Positions 25,123-33,727 are shown, counted from the stretch's first letter. The stretch is DNA of 41,578 nt from JAAUTS01 sp038250235 (GCA_038250235.1 JBBSCO010000023.1:1-41578); one strand, 5' to 3'. Program-made: numbers and translations. The notes: generated from the letters alone by a model not told the origin.

Positions 25123-26355
25123 ATGTTCGACCCCCACCAATTCCGCAGCGACTTTCCCATCCTTAATCAAGAGGTTAACGGCCGTCCCCTCGTCTATCTT
25201 GACAATGGTGCCTCCACCCAGAAACCCCGCCGCGTCACCGACGCTCTGACCCACTACTACGAACACGATCACAGCAACGTCCACCGCGGCCTGCATGACT
25301 TGAGCAACCGCGCCACCGCCGCCTACGAAAAAGCCCGCTCCACTTTGGCCCGCTATTTCAATGCCCGTTCTGAAAACGAGATCATCTTCACCCGCGGCAC
25401 CACCGAAGGCATCAACCTCGTGGCCAATAGCTGGGGCCGGCAAAATCTTAAATCGGGCGATATCATTCTCCTGACCGAAATGGAACACCACTCCAATATG
25501 GTTCCCTGGCAGCTTGTGGCCAAGGCAACCGGGGCAAATCTCCGTTATCTTCCGGTCACGGAAAATGGAGCCTCCCTTGATCTTTCACGTCTGGACGAAT
25601 TCCTCACTCCAGAGGTCAAACTCTTCGCCTTCACCCACATCTCCAACACCCTGGGCGTCATCAATCCCGTGAGGGAGCTCTGCCGGAAAGCCAAAACGGC
25701 CGGGGCACTCACACTCATCGATGCCGCCCAGAGCGCCGGACACGACCTGGTGGACGTCCAAGCCATTGGCTGTGATTTCCTGGCCTGCTCCAGCCACAAG
25801 ATGGCCGGGCCCACTGGCATGGGCGTGCTTTACGGGCGGGAGGAACTGCTCAACGCCATGCCTCCCTGGCAGGGTGGTGGCGAAATGATATCGCGCGTCA
25901 CCTACGAGGGCAGTGAGTGGAAACCTGCCCCGGCACGCTTTGAGGCGGGCACCCCCAACATTGCCGACACCATCGCCTTTGCCGCCGCCGTCGATTATCT
26001 GGACGGCATTGGCCGGGAAAAAATCGCCTCTTACGACCATCACCTGGCCATGATCGCTTTTGAAAAATTAAGCGCCCTGGGCTTCCTCCGCATCCTCGGC
26101 CCCCGGCCCGGGCAGTCAGAACGCGCCGGACTCCTGACCTTCACCATGGAAGGTGTTCACGCTCACGACATCACCGAAATGGCGAATCAATCCGGGGTGG
26201 CTCTACGGGGCGGCCATCATTGCAACCAGCCCCTCATGCGAAAACTCGGAGCCCCTTCCAGCACCCGCGCGAGTTTCTATTTCTACAACACCGAGGAAGA
26301 GATCGACGTCCTCGCCGATACCCTGAAGAAAATTAAAAACTTCTTCGCCCCCTAA
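25123..26355 (+). CDS. sufS: SufS-type cysteine desulfurase
   Basis: I choose ATG 25123 (MFDPHQFRSDFPILNQEVNG), giving 410 residues, the usual SufS length. Visible are YLDNGASTQKP, FTRGTTEGINLVANSWG, EMEHHSNMVPWQ, the PLP-binding Lys226 in ACSSHKMAGPTG, and the catalytic Cys367 in ALRGGHHCNQPLM. It releases sulfur from cysteine as an enzyme-bound persulfide for Fe-S cluster and thio-cofactor synthesis. The sufU-type gene follows after 39 bases. The pair SufS-SufU without SufE resembles the Firmicutes arrangement. Confidence 0.96.
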   Translation: MFDPHQFRSDFPILNQEVNGRPLVYLDNGASTQKPRRVTDALTHYYEHDHSNVHRGLHDLSNRATAAYEKARSTLARYFNARSENEIIFTRGTTEGINLVANSWGRQNLKSGDIILLTEMEHHSNMVPWQLVAKATGANLRYLPVTENGASLDLSRLDEFLTPEVKLFAFTHISNTLGVINPVRELCRKAKTAGALTLIDAAQSAGHDLVDVQAIGCDFLACSSHKMAGPTGMGVLYGREELLNAMPPWQGGGEMISRVTYEGSEWKPAPARFEAGTPNIADTIAFAAAVDYLDGIGREKIASYDHHLAMIAFEKLSALGFLRILGPRPGQSERAGLLTFTMEGVHAHDITEMANQSGVALRGGHHCNQPLMRKLGAPSSTRASFYFYNTEEEIDVLADTLKKIKNFFAP

Positions 26356-26394
26356 CGCCTTGGCTCCTTTGCGTCTTTGCGTTAAAATGCTTCT

Positions 26395-26820
26395 ATGGAC
26401 TTGGAAGAACTTTACCAGACGGTCATCCTCGACCACGCCCGCCGCCCCCGCAACCACGGACCTCTGCCCGAACCCTGCCAAAAAGCGCGCGGTGACAACC
26501 CCACCTGCGGCGATGAAGTCACCGTTTACCTGCATGTGGATTCCGAGGGCAAAATCGAAGGCCTGAAATTTGACGGCCAGGGCTGCGCTATCAGCCAGGC
26601 CTCTGCTTCCCTCATGACCGTAAAGCTGAAAGGTAAGACCAAGGAAGAGGCCCTGGGAATGTTATATACCTTCCACGATCATCTGACCGGCAAAACATCC
26701 GAAGACCTACCGGGAAACTTTGGTGATCTCATCGCCCTGGCCGGTGTAAGGAAGTTCCCCCAGCGCGTTAAATGTGCCACCTTATCCTGGAACGCCCTCA
26801 AACAACTTCTACAGGAATAA
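26395..26820 (+). CDS. sufU: SufU/IscU-type Fe-S assembly protein
   Basis: The 141-residue protein shows the SufU arrangement: NPTCGDEVTVYL with Cys38 and Asp40, the 18-20 residue longer spacing typical of SufU, GQGCAISQASASLM with Cys64, and RVKCATLSWNALKQLL with Cys127. In Bacillus subtilis, SufU binds zinc through these residues and takes the persulfide from SufS. The position right after sufS supports this role. A direct scaffold function is the alternative. Confidence 0.95.
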   Translation: MDLEELYQTVILDHARRPRNHGPLPEPCQKARGDNPTCGDEVTVYLHVDSEGKIEGLKFDGQGCAISQASASLMTVKLKGKTKEEALGMLYTFHDHLTGKTSEDLPGNFGDLIALAGVRKFPQRVKCATLSWNALKQLLQE

Positions 26821-26914
26821 AGACTTCTTTCTGCATTTTAACTTCCAATAAATCCCTGGCGCAAGTATCCGTTTTTTCTCTTCCCTCTTGATTTTAAAGA
26901 ACTGACCCACCATT

Positions 26915-27355
26915 GTGAAACAAATGAAACCTTTCGCGGTTCTTTTCCTTCTGCTGGGCCTCTGCCCATTGGCGGCGGCACCCCAGCTCATCCAGAGCAC
27001 AGGAGTCTATTCCCTCAGCGAAAACGAAAAAATCAGTCTCGAGGAAAAAGAGGGTATCGTGAAACTGACACGCCTGAGCAACAAAGACGGCCTTTCAATC
27101 AAGGTTGCCCTGGGCTGGAAGATGTATTCCGACACGGACAATCTACTCTGGATCTTCGACGGACAATCCGAATTGATCCGTGTGGAATTCACTGCTGCAA
27201 AAATCGTTTTTCAGGAAAGCCTATACACAAGCCAGCTCTGGAGCGAAGCACCCAAACGTTTTGAAGCCATGCTTCCGAAAAACAGGCTGAGGCCCCTTCC
27301 GAAACCCGGTGGTGATCCCTCCAAAAATCCAGGAACCTTTAGACCCGCGTTTTAA
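26915..27355 (+). CDS. Secreted protein of unknown function
   Basis: The 146-residue protein begins with a signal peptide (MKQMKPFAVLFLLLGLCPLA, cleavage after AAA). The mature part looks beta-rich in the middle (GLSIKVALGWKMYSDTDNLL, LWIFDGQSELIRVEFTAAKI) and ends in a Pro/Lys-rich tail (LRPLPKPGGDPSKNPGTFRP). No family is recognised. It stands alone 94 bases after sufU and is probably periplasmic. Confidence 0.7.
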   Translation: MKQMKPFAVLFLLLGLCPLAAAPQLIQSTGVYSLSENEKISLEEKEGIVKLTRLSNKDGLSIKVALGWKMYSDTDNLLWIFDGQSELIRVEFTAAKIVFQESLYTSQLWSEAPKRFEAMLPKNRLRPLPKPGGDPSKNPGTFRPAF

Positions 27356-27384
27356 ACCTGCCTTACCGGGAACCATTCCAAGTT

Positions 27385-27432
27385 CTGCCCGCGAAACAAA
27401 GAGAAATCTTTTCGGGGAACGCCTTTGGGCAG
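27385..27432. other. Structured stem-loop in convergent space
   Basis: Between two convergent genes (space 27356-27561), CTGCCC (27385-27390) pairs with GGGCAG (27427-27432), and inside it CGA-aac-AAAGA closes a GAAA tetraloop against TCTTT-TCG. No T-run follows, so it is not a classic terminator. It may be a Rho-independent-like end, an RNA stability element, or chance. Confidence 0.35.
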
Positions 27433-27561
27433 GCCCACTGACAAGTAGCTCCATTTTTGCCTGATATTCTAACTCCTCGACCCGGCCCGCCTTTTGGCGT
27501 CCTTTCAAAGGTTTACGGGCCATCAACTGCATACTAACGTAATGGGTTCTGTGGAAAAAAC

Positions 27562-28875
27562 CTACTTCAAAAATGCCTCTACCAATTCCTCAATTACCGC
27601 GTCATCCATCGGATTGACTGCGCCGAGTAACCCTGCATTGATGACCGCCTCCGCGGTCGTTTCCAGAACCTCCAGGCGATCAAAGGCATCCAGAATACTT
27701 TTCCCGATGACCAAGGCACCCCCGTCTTCCAGCAAAGCCACCGGATACTCCGGGGTCACGGCTTCCGCCACATCCCTGCCATCACCGTAGGCCCAGGCAA
27801 AAGGCAGCGCCTGGACGTCCCGCAGGAAAATATAACTCTCCGGGATGGTGCGCACGTTCAATTTCTGATGCGTCACACTGAACGCTGTGGCATTGACCGG
27901 CGTGGCAATCACAACCGAATGGATTTGCGGATATTTCCGGTATATTGCTTCATGCAGCCTCACAGCTTCACTTGGCTGATAGCCCGCTTCCTGACATCCG
28001 TTGCGGATCAGAACCAGATCCAGACTCTCGACAAAAGCCCGGTCAATTTCATGACCCGTAATCACAAAGCTGTCCGCTTCCACCCGCGCGGAAAAACTTC
28101 CCTCAGTACTGATCAGCAGCCGCTGGCGGTAACCGCGCCGGACAAACTCGCACAATTCCCTGCGGATGGCACGCTCCCGTGTCGATGGGGCACCACCGGA
28201 CGAAAAGGTTTCCATCCTGAACCGGCCGCGTTGTCCGCAAACAGCCAGTTCTTCGTCCGTCAGATAATGAGGCGCAGCCCCGAGAGTGCGCGCTTTCAGG
28301 TCTGTGCGACAGGCGAACTCCATTGTCTCAAACCGTTCAAATGCCTCCTGCAAGGTGACGCCCCCCACCACCACACCGTGATTTTCCAGAAGAACACAGT
28401 TGAAGCCGTCAGCGAACACGGTGGCGATGTTTTCTCCCAGTCTGGTGCTACCAGGCAAAGCGTAGGGAGCAAATCCAATCACGCCGCAGACCGCACGTGC
28501 TTTGGCCAGAAGCCGCGTGTTCGGAAGACTCGCGCTGATGCTGAACGCAACCAGGGCCACCGGATGGGCATGGACGATAGCGGACAAATCCGGACGACTT
28601 TTATATATGCGCTGGTGAAATGGAAACTCAGAAGATGCGGGATGACGCCCCTGCACGGTTCCGTCCTCCAAAACATGCACGATATCATCCCGACTCAGAC
28701 GTCCCTTGTCCACCCGGGCCGGGGTGATCCAGATCGAACCATCCTCATCCCGGATGGAAAGATTCCCCCCCGACGTCGTGGTCATATTGTAACGGTAGAT
28801 CCGCTCCATCACTGCCACTAATTCATCCGCAGGGTGAAGAAACCGTCTGGCCGAACCATGCCATTTCCATTTCAT
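27562..28875 (-). CDS. Tandem class II aldolase/adducin protein, second domain degenerate
   Basis: The 437-residue protein is two copies of the class II aldolase fold. Domain 1 (about 12-215) keeps the zinc site of fuculose-phosphate-aldolase type enzymes: TTTSGGNLSIR, Glu83 in SSEFPFHQRIYK, His102 and His104 in SAIVHAHPVALVAFS, and His166 in LLENHGVVVGG. Domain 2 (about 232-435) aligns over the same blocks (LLISTEGSFSARVEADSFVI, PSEAVRLHEAIYRKYP, HSVVIATPVNATAFS, LLEDGGALVIG), but the three His positions are Ile323, Thr325 and Gly385. Domain 2 is thus metal-free and probably structural or regulatory. Substrate is likely a sugar phosphate or related hydroxy-acid; not determinable here. Confidence 0.9.
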   Translation of the reverse strand: MKWKWHGSARRFLHPADELVAVMERIYRYNMTTTSGGNLSIRDEDGSIWITPARVDKGRLSRDDIVHVLEDGTVQGRHPASSEFPFHQRIYKSRPDLSAIVHAHPVALVAFSISASLPNTRLLAKARAVCGVIGFAPYALPGSTRLGENIATVFADGFNCVLLENHGVVVGGVTLQEAFERFETMEFACRTDLKARTLGAAPHYLTDEELAVCGQRGRFRMETFSSGGAPSTRERAIRRELCEFVRRGYRQRLLISTEGSFSARVEADSFVITGHEIDRAFVESLDLVLIRNGCQEAGYQPSEAVRLHEAIYRKYPQIHSVVIATPVNATAFSVTHQKLNVRTIPESYIFLRDVQALPFAWAYGDGRDVAEAVTPEYPVALLEDGGALVIGKSILDAFDRLEVLETTAEAVINAGLLGAVNPMDDAVIEELVEAFLK

Positions 28876-28991
28876 GAATTAAATATACTAATAATTATAT
28901 TGGTTTCAATACAAGTTTGTCTTATGCAAAAAAGAATGAGCGCCACTGATAAGGCCATAAGAAAAAGTTTTCCGGAAGGTAGTCAAAACTC

Positions 28992-29381
28992 TCAAAACTT
29001 GAACCTCAGCCCCACATCCTGTGTCGTTTCGCGGCCTGGCTTGGGGCGGTAGGCCAGGCCCAGATCGGAGTCCCGGTCCTCCGCAATCAACTCCATGGTC
29101 TTGCTCTTTTTCACTGCCTCCACAAATTCCTTCCGGCTGATCTTGCCATCCGCATTCCCATCCACCCCCGTAAACGGAACCACGATATCAGTCCGCGTGC
29201 CCACACCTTTGGATCTCTGCGCTTCGGCCCTGGTGATAAAACCGTCATCATCAAGATCCACCCGGTCAAACACTGCCAGGGTCCAGACCTCCTTCCAGAC
29301 CGGTTTCCCCCCTTCCTCCGCATGAGAAAAGGAACTTAAAAAAAACAGTGGTAAGACAGCCTGAAGCACACGTTTGTTCAT
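28992..29381 (-). CDS. Secreted EF-hand calcium-binding protein
   Basis: Start chosen at ATG 29381 (MNKRVLQAVLPLFFLSSFSH, signal peptide ending at HA), giving 129 residues; the 20 residues upstream in frame are not signal-like. Two canonical 12-residue EF-hand loops are visible: D42-L-D-D-D-G-F-I-T-R-A-E53 and D74-G-N-A-D-G-K-I-S-R-K-E85, with ligands at positions 1, 3, 5 and 12. It probably binds calcium in the periplasm or outside. The upstream space (28876-28991) belongs to the divergent aldolase start and is AT-rich. Confidence 0.85.
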   Translation of the reverse strand: MNKRVLQAVLPLFFLSSFSHAEEGGKPVWKEVWTLAVFDRVDLDDDGFITRAEAQRSKGVGTRTDIVVPFTGVDGNADGKISRKEFVEAVKKSKTMELIAEDRDSDLGLAYRPKPGRETTQDVGLRFKF

Positions 29382-29513
29382 TACGGAATTGTAGTCCTTG
29401 CCGCGCGTAAACCCAGCTCCTTTTTGCCGCCGGGTTCTCACATTCTTTTTACAATTTTTTAATTCCTTTCTAACAGTTGATACTTAAAAATCGGCAGTCT
29501 CTATCCACCACTT

Positions 29514-31175
29514 ATGAAACACCCCCATATCATCCTTCCCCTCCTCCTCGGCACTGTGGTCTTTCTGCAACCCGGCATCACGCAGGCCCAGTATCTGCAA
29601 AAGCAGATGAAATCCCTCCGCGAAAATATCGGCTCCACCGAGTCAGCCGAAGGAAAAACCGATTCCCGACTCTCCCAGGCCAGGGATGAACTCTCCGCCC
29701 TGCAACAGCTCGAAAGCTATGTATCGAATGACGACTACTCCAATGCTATCCGCACAGTGAAGCAAGCCATGGCCAAAACCGGCAACGGGGCCAACAAAAA
29801 ACTCTGGCAAACCCTTCTGGCAGATCTGGAAAACGAACAGGCCAGACACCACGCTGCTTTGAAAAAGAAAGTGGATGAAAAACTGACCACTGCCGCCACC
29901 GCCATTCTGAAAGCCAAAAAAGTTGAAGACCTCGATCCCCTCATCGACGATCTCAATGACTTTCAGAACGTCGAAGTCAGCAACAGCAGCACACCTTTTG
30001 TCTCACGTCTGCGCAACCGGGTCAGTCAGGCCAACAACTTCATCAATCGCTGGCAAAATTATCTCGAGGCAGTCGAAAGTGAAACCGCCTCCCGCCAGAT
30101 CGAAATCTTGAACGATTTGATCCAGAACCGTTCATCCTATCGCCTCATTGACAAAACCAAGCTGGTCGAGGTTCGCAAAACTCTGCTCAAAACCCAGATC
30201 GACAAGGTGGCCTCTCTGACCACCAGTCTAAAACCCCGCATTGCGGCGGCCAAGACCCCTGAAGACCTGCAACCCATTGTTGATGAAATTTCTGAGCTGC
30301 AAAATTCCCTCGCCTACAATACAGGAGCCCGCAGAACAACAGAACGCATCCTGAACACCCTGAACAACTGGCTCAACGTCCTGGCCTCGGAAAGCTCCGG
30401 CAACAGCCAGCAACTTCTCAACAACCTCAACAGTTTCGAAAGCAACAGCTACAACCAGCAGAACAACCTGATTACCCAGGAGTTGCTCGACAGCAAACGT
30501 GTTGCTGCCATGACCAATGCCGGCGGAGACTACGACAAAAAACTTGCTTCAATCCGTCCCCATATTGACGCCGTCCTGGCCAGGGCACAGAAAGAAAACA
30601 AACCCGCCGCCGCTCTCGACACTCTGGATCAATTGCAGAACTATTATTCCTCCAATAACCGAATACGTAACCAGCTCAGCCAATTGAGAAATGAACTCGA
30701 ACGCACATCCAGACTGCAGCAACATCTTGCCAACAACCGGCCGACCGATTTCTTCTCAGACGCCCGCCAGCAACTCTCCGAAGACAACCCCTGGTTCGCC
30801 ACCAGTCAGTCGCTGCGTGATATCCTCGTTCTCAAAGGCGTGGAACAATTTTTCGGGCTGAAAGTCAGCCTTAAAAAAGGAAGCAACCTCAACACCGCTC
30901 TCCACGAAAACGCCAAGGCTGCTGCAACTGCGGGTAACTGGATCCAGGTTCTGCAATGTTACAAAGTCTTGAACGCCCTGAATCCTTCCTGCAGCGCCGG
31001 TTCTTGGTCCTCTAAACTAAAAACCACGGAATTCTATTTGGAAGGCCTCCGCCTGAAGGAAGCCGGCGAAAAAGAACTGGCCCTGACCTCTTTCCAGAAT
31101 GTCCTCTATGCCGATCCCGATGGCATTCCGAGAAAAGAAGCCATCGCCGCTCTGAAAGAGGTCCGGGGTAAATAA
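29514..31175 (+). CDS. Secreted repeat-containing helical protein next to ExbB-ExbD-TonB
   Basis: The 553-residue protein has a signal peptide (about 1-26, HIILPLLLGTVVFLQPG, cleavage near TQAQ) and is almost entirely helical and Gln/Asn/Leu-rich. I see an internal repeat: residues about 117-221 with KVEDLDPLIDDLNDFQN, residues about 227-330 with TPEDLQPIVDEISELQN, and a shorter third at about 340-405 with NKPAAALDTLDQLQN. Each unit goes on with a long helix pair containing 'NxxNxW'. The C-terminal part (about 466-550) looks like TPR helices (GNWIQVLQCYKVLNALNP, KEAGEKELALTSFQNVLYAD). It sits 70 bases upstream of exbB, so it may be a periplasmic partner of the TonB system. No known family is recognised. 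Confidence 0.75.
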   Translation: MKHPHIILPLLLGTVVFLQPGITQAQYLQKQMKSLRENIGSTESAEGKTDSRLSQARDELSALQQLESYVSNDDYSNAIRTVKQAMAKTGNGANKKLWQTLLADLENEQARHHAALKKKVDEKLTTAATAILKAKKVEDLDPLIDDLNDFQNVEVSNSSTPFVSRLRNRVSQANNFINRWQNYLEAVESETASRQIEILNDLIQNRSSYRLIDKTKLVEVRKTLLKTQIDKVASLTTSLKPRIAAAKTPEDLQPIVDEISELQNSLAYNTGARRTTERILNTLNNWLNVLASESSGNSQQLLNNLNSFESNSYNQQNNLITQELLDSKRVAAMTNAGGDYDKKLASIRPHIDAVLARAQKENKPAAALDTLDQLQNYYSSNNRIRNQLSQLRNELERTSRLQQHLANNRPTDFFSDARQQLSEDNPWFATSQSLRDILVLKGVEQFFGLKVSLKKGSNLNTALHENAKAAATAGNWIQVLQCYKVLNALNPSCSAGSWSSKLKTTEFYLEGLRLKEAGEKELALTSFQNVLYADPDGIPRKEAIAALKEVRGK

Positions 31176-31245
31176 CCCCGGAGCCCCGGCCCTCTCCGCG
31201 ACTCCTAATTGACGAAAGACCTTTGACCCACGATAGTTGTCCATC

Positions 31246-31989
31246 ATGCTGACCGTTTTTCTGCCCCTGACCTTCGCCTCCGGCGGCGTTTCCTATGCCT
31301 TTCAAAACGCCGACTTCGCCGGGAAGGTCATCATCTTCATCCTGCTGATCGTTTCTGTTTTCAGCTGGTCGGTCATCTGGACCAAATACAGCCTCATCAG
31401 TCAGGCCAAAAAGGAAAATAAGTTTTTCCTGAAACGTTACCGCAGCGACCGCACCCCGCTCGAGCTCTACGCGGAGAGAAAACAATACGATAGTTCCCCC
31501 CTCTCCTACGTCTACCAGGCCGGAGCCCGCGAACTCTCTTTTCATATGTTAGGCTCGGGCGAAGTTGACGAAACCTACACTTCCCGCCTGGTGGATGCCA
31601 ACAAGGTGGACTCTGTTTCCATGGCCTCGATACGTTCTGCCATGGACCGTGCCGTGGGGGAACAGGCTCTCGTGATGGAATCCCAGTTGATCCTCCTGGC
31701 CACGGCCGCCAGCGGCGGCCCCTTCCTCGGCCTGCTCGGAACGGTCTGGGGTGTTATGGAAGCTTTCAGCGGCATCGCCATCCAGGGTTCCGCCACCCTC
31801 GATGCCCTCGCCCCCGGAGTTTCCGGCGCGCTCATCACGACCGTCACCGGTTTGGTCGTCGCCATCCCGGCCATGTTCGGACACAACTTTCTCATCACCA
31901 CCATCCGCGCCATGATTGTCGAGATGGAAAACTTCGCTGCCGAGTGCGGTTCCGACTTCGAACACCGCTACCTGAAATCCAGGTTATGA
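31246..31989 (+). CDS. exbB: MotA/TolQ/ExbB proton channel protein
   Basis: From ATG 31246 (MLTVFLPLTFASGGVSYAFQ) it has 247 residues; a TTG nine bases earlier is the alternative. Three membrane segments are seen: about 25-47, 140-165 and 182-205, with the hallmark region ASGGPFLGLLGTVWGVMEAF and the ALITTVTGLVVAIPAMFGHN helix that line the proton path. It forms the inner-membrane motor with ExbD to power TonB. Its downstream neighbours are exbD and tonB. An AT-rich spacer with a dyad (32016-32112) separates it from exbD. Confidence 0.93.
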   Translation: MLTVFLPLTFASGGVSYAFQNADFAGKVIIFILLIVSVFSWSVIWTKYSLISQAKKENKFFLKRYRSDRTPLELYAERKQYDSSPLSYVYQAGARELSFHMLGSGEVDETYTSRLVDANKVDSVSMASIRSAMDRAVGEQALVMESQLILLATAASGGPFLGLLGTVWGVMEAFSGIAIQGSATLDALAPGVSGALITTVTGLVVAIPAMFGHNFLITTIRAMIVEMENFAAECGSDFEHRYLKSRL

Positions 31990-32015
31990 ACTGGGTAAAT
32001 CCAAAAAACGAAAAC

Positions 32016-32112
32016 CGAATATCGAAACAATTTTATGATTAAAACCAGCCATTGCCTGAGTGGGGTATCCCGTTTGGATTTTTAGATTGTTTCATATTTT
32101 TTATATTAATTA
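32016..32112. repeat. AT-rich inverted repeat between exbB and exbD
   Basis: GAAACAAT (32024-32031) and ATTGTTTC (32086-32093) form a perfect inverted pair. It is nested in CGAAT near 32017 and ATTCG near 32112, with A-runs and T-runs outside. The 138-base spacer is much more AT-rich than the flanking genes. Similar CGAAAACCGAATATCGAAAC-type tracts recur between genes in several bacterial phyla, as I recall, so this is a candidate dispersed repeat. It may also form an RNA stem in the exbB-exbD transcript. Confidence 0.5.
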
Positions 32113-32127
32113 TTCGAATTTTAAAAA

Positions 32128-32541
32128 ATGAAGCGTCATTCCTCACGGTTCCAGAGCCATGTCATAACGGAGCTGAACATCACTCCGCTCATGGATCTTG
32201 TTTTCGTGTTGTTGATCATTTTTATGATCACCACCCCGCTGATCGAACAACAGATCGCTCTGAGCCTGCCCAAGGCCGCAGCCACGCCCCAGACCCCGGT
32301 CAATCCCAAGTCGGTGCTGAACGTCAACATCGACGCCACAGGAACCATTTATCTTTCCAACAAAAAAGTCAGACTGCGTGAACTGGAGATCGCCATTGCC
32401 AAGCAGATGGAGGACGACCCGAATTCCGCCGTGGCCCTGCGTGCCGATTCCAAACTGCAATACCAACAACTGGTGGATGTGTTGGATCTGATCAAAAAAT
32501 CGGGGGCCAAACTCGGCCTGGCCACCACCCCCAACCAATGA
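32128..32541 (+). CDS. exbD: ExbD/TolR biopolymer transport protein
   Basis: The 137-residue protein has one N-terminal membrane helix with the essential aspartate in ITPLMDLVFVLLIIFMITTP, and a periplasmic TolR/ExbD domain (about 60-135; VLNVNIDATGTIYLSNKKVR, VALRADSKLQYQQLVDVLDL). It forms the proton-driven motor with ExbB. Its stop overlaps the ATG of tonB by four bases (32538-32541), so the two are coupled. Confidence 0.95.
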   Translation: MKRHSSRFQSHVITELNITPLMDLVFVLLIIFMITTPLIEQQIALSLPKAAATPQTPVNPKSVLNVNIDATGTIYLSNKKVRLRELEIAIAKQMEDDPNSAVALRADSKLQYQQLVDVLDLIKKSGAKLGLATTPNQ

Positions 32542-33497
32542 AGCTTCTGGAACAAACCCGGCCTGACAGCAAAACCCTCGCCTGGGTGGGGGGAGCCCAC
32601 ATTCTGGTGCTGCTGATCGCTTTTCTGGTTCCAAGTCTCATGCGGCCCAAACCGCAGGAGCAATACATCACCCTGATCCCCCTCGGAACGGAAAACCCGG
32701 GCGAAGGACGTCCGGATTCACCAGACAACAGTTCGGGAGGTTCCCCCACAGCCAGCGGCATCAAGGCCTTTACTCCACCCGCACCACAACCGCCGGCTCC
32801 CTCACGTATCGAAACACCCTTGGAACCTGCCGCCCGGGTTAAACCCGTTGAAGCAGTCAAGCCGGTAGCCGACGAGATTCCACTCAAACCCGTCTTAAAA
32901 AAAGCAGAACCATCAATCAAGACTCTGAAGCCGACACCGTCTCTGGCAACAGAGAGCACACCGAAAGAAATACCCAAACCAAAAGTTAAAGTGGATCTGA
33001 CCAAGGTCGTCAACAAATCCACTGCTCCTAAAGCCGGCAATAATCCCCAGAGTTCCCCATCCACAGGCACGGCCAGCTCCTCGAGCGGACTGACAGCGTC
33101 GGATGTGGAAAAGAAACTCCTGGGCAAGTTCGGTTCGGGAACGGGCATAGGCAGCGGCAACAGCTCTGGCGAGCGTGGCATCAAGAGTGGCCAAGGCGAA
33201 GGTTCCCCAGGTTCCCCCAATGGTGTTGAAAATGCCCCATGGTATGACACGTATATCGGCATCCAGCTGAAAAAGAACTGGGCCCAGCCCGTTGCCGAAG
33301 GAGCCCTCGTCACCTCGGTCTCGGTCCGCATTCTGGCCGATGGCACCGTGCAGTTTATGCGAATCACCAAACCTTCCGGCAACACCGCCATGGATCAGTC
33401 CGTTGTTAATGCAGTGCAATCGGTCAGGAAGCTGGGAAACCCACCCCCGCCCGGTCTGCCCAATCCCTACGATCGGGTCGTCAAATTCGAATTGTAG
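32538..33497 (+). CDS. tonB: TonB family energy transducer
   Basis: The 319-residue protein has one membrane helix (about 15-33, LAWVGGAHILVLLIAFLVPS) and a long Pro/Lys/Ser-rich periplasmic linker with 'PKPKVKVD' type segments and a Gly/Ser stretch (about 195-230, FGSGTGIGSGNSSGERGIKS). It ends in a TonB C-terminal domain at about 235-319 (WYDTYIGIQLKKNWAQPVAE, VSVRILADGTVQFMRITKPS, MDQSVVNAVQSVRKLGNPPP). It transfers motor energy to outer-membrane receptors; no receptor gene is in the window. The coupled exbD-tonB overlap and preceding exbB support the call. Confidence 0.92.
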   Translation: MKLLEQTRPDSKTLAWVGGAHILVLLIAFLVPSLMRPKPQEQYITLIPLGTENPGEGRPDSPDNSSGGSPTASGIKAFTPPAPQPPAPSRIETPLEPAARVKPVEAVKPVADEIPLKPVLKKAEPSIKTLKPTPSLATESTPKEIPKPKVKVDLTKVVNKSTAPKAGNNPQSSPSTGTASSSSGLTASDVEKKLLGKFGSGTGIGSGNSSGERGIKSGQGEGSPGSPNGVENAPWYDTYIGIQLKKNWAQPVAEGALVTSVSVRILADGTVQFMRITKPSGNTAMDQSVVNAVQSVRKLGNPPPPGLPNPYDRVVKFEL

Positions 33498-33642
33498 TCA
33501 TTGGAAGTCACAGCCTTCTGCCCCTATCACCCTGATCCTTTTGGTTCGTGGAGGGCCGAAAGAAGGCTTGTTGGGATTGGCCCACCTTCCATCCTTCCCA
33601 TCTTTTGCTTGTCACTCCTCTCCGTAAGCGCATGCTCCAGCC

Positions 33643-33723
33643 ATGGGTAAAGGAAACAACAGTCAACGTAAAGAAGTCAAAAAGCCGAAAAAGGCCAAAC
33701 CCGCCGCCGCTCCGAAAAAGTAA
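33643..33723 (+). CDS. 26-residue lysine-rich mini-protein
   Basis: A short frame from ATG 33643 to TAA 33721-33723 reads MGKGNNSQRKEVKKPKKAKP followed by AAAPKK. Very short basic proteins beginning M(S/G/A)KGxN...KE.KKPKK are encoded widely in bacteria as unannotated or hypothetical genes, and this one fits that pattern. It ends four bases before the stop of the convergent polA. No Shine-Dalgarno sequence is obvious, and function is unknown. It might bind RNA, judged from charge only. Confidence 0.6.
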   Translation: MGKGNNSQRKEVKKPKKAKPAAAPKK

Positions 33724-33727
33724 GATC

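Noticed and set aside
27221..27532. Minus-strand 103-codon frame in the convergent space
   Set aside because: Its 3' part is antisense to the secreted protein gene and its 5' part has no recognisable family; the stem-loop at 27385-27432 lies inside it.
27868..28821. 317-codon plus-strand frame
   Set aside because: Entirely antisense to the double aldolase, which has clear family motifs; the opposite frame is a shadow.
32492..33391. 299-codon minus-strand frame
   Set aside because: Antisense to tonB; product is Pro/Leu/Gly-biased as expected from the complement of a Pro-rich linker.
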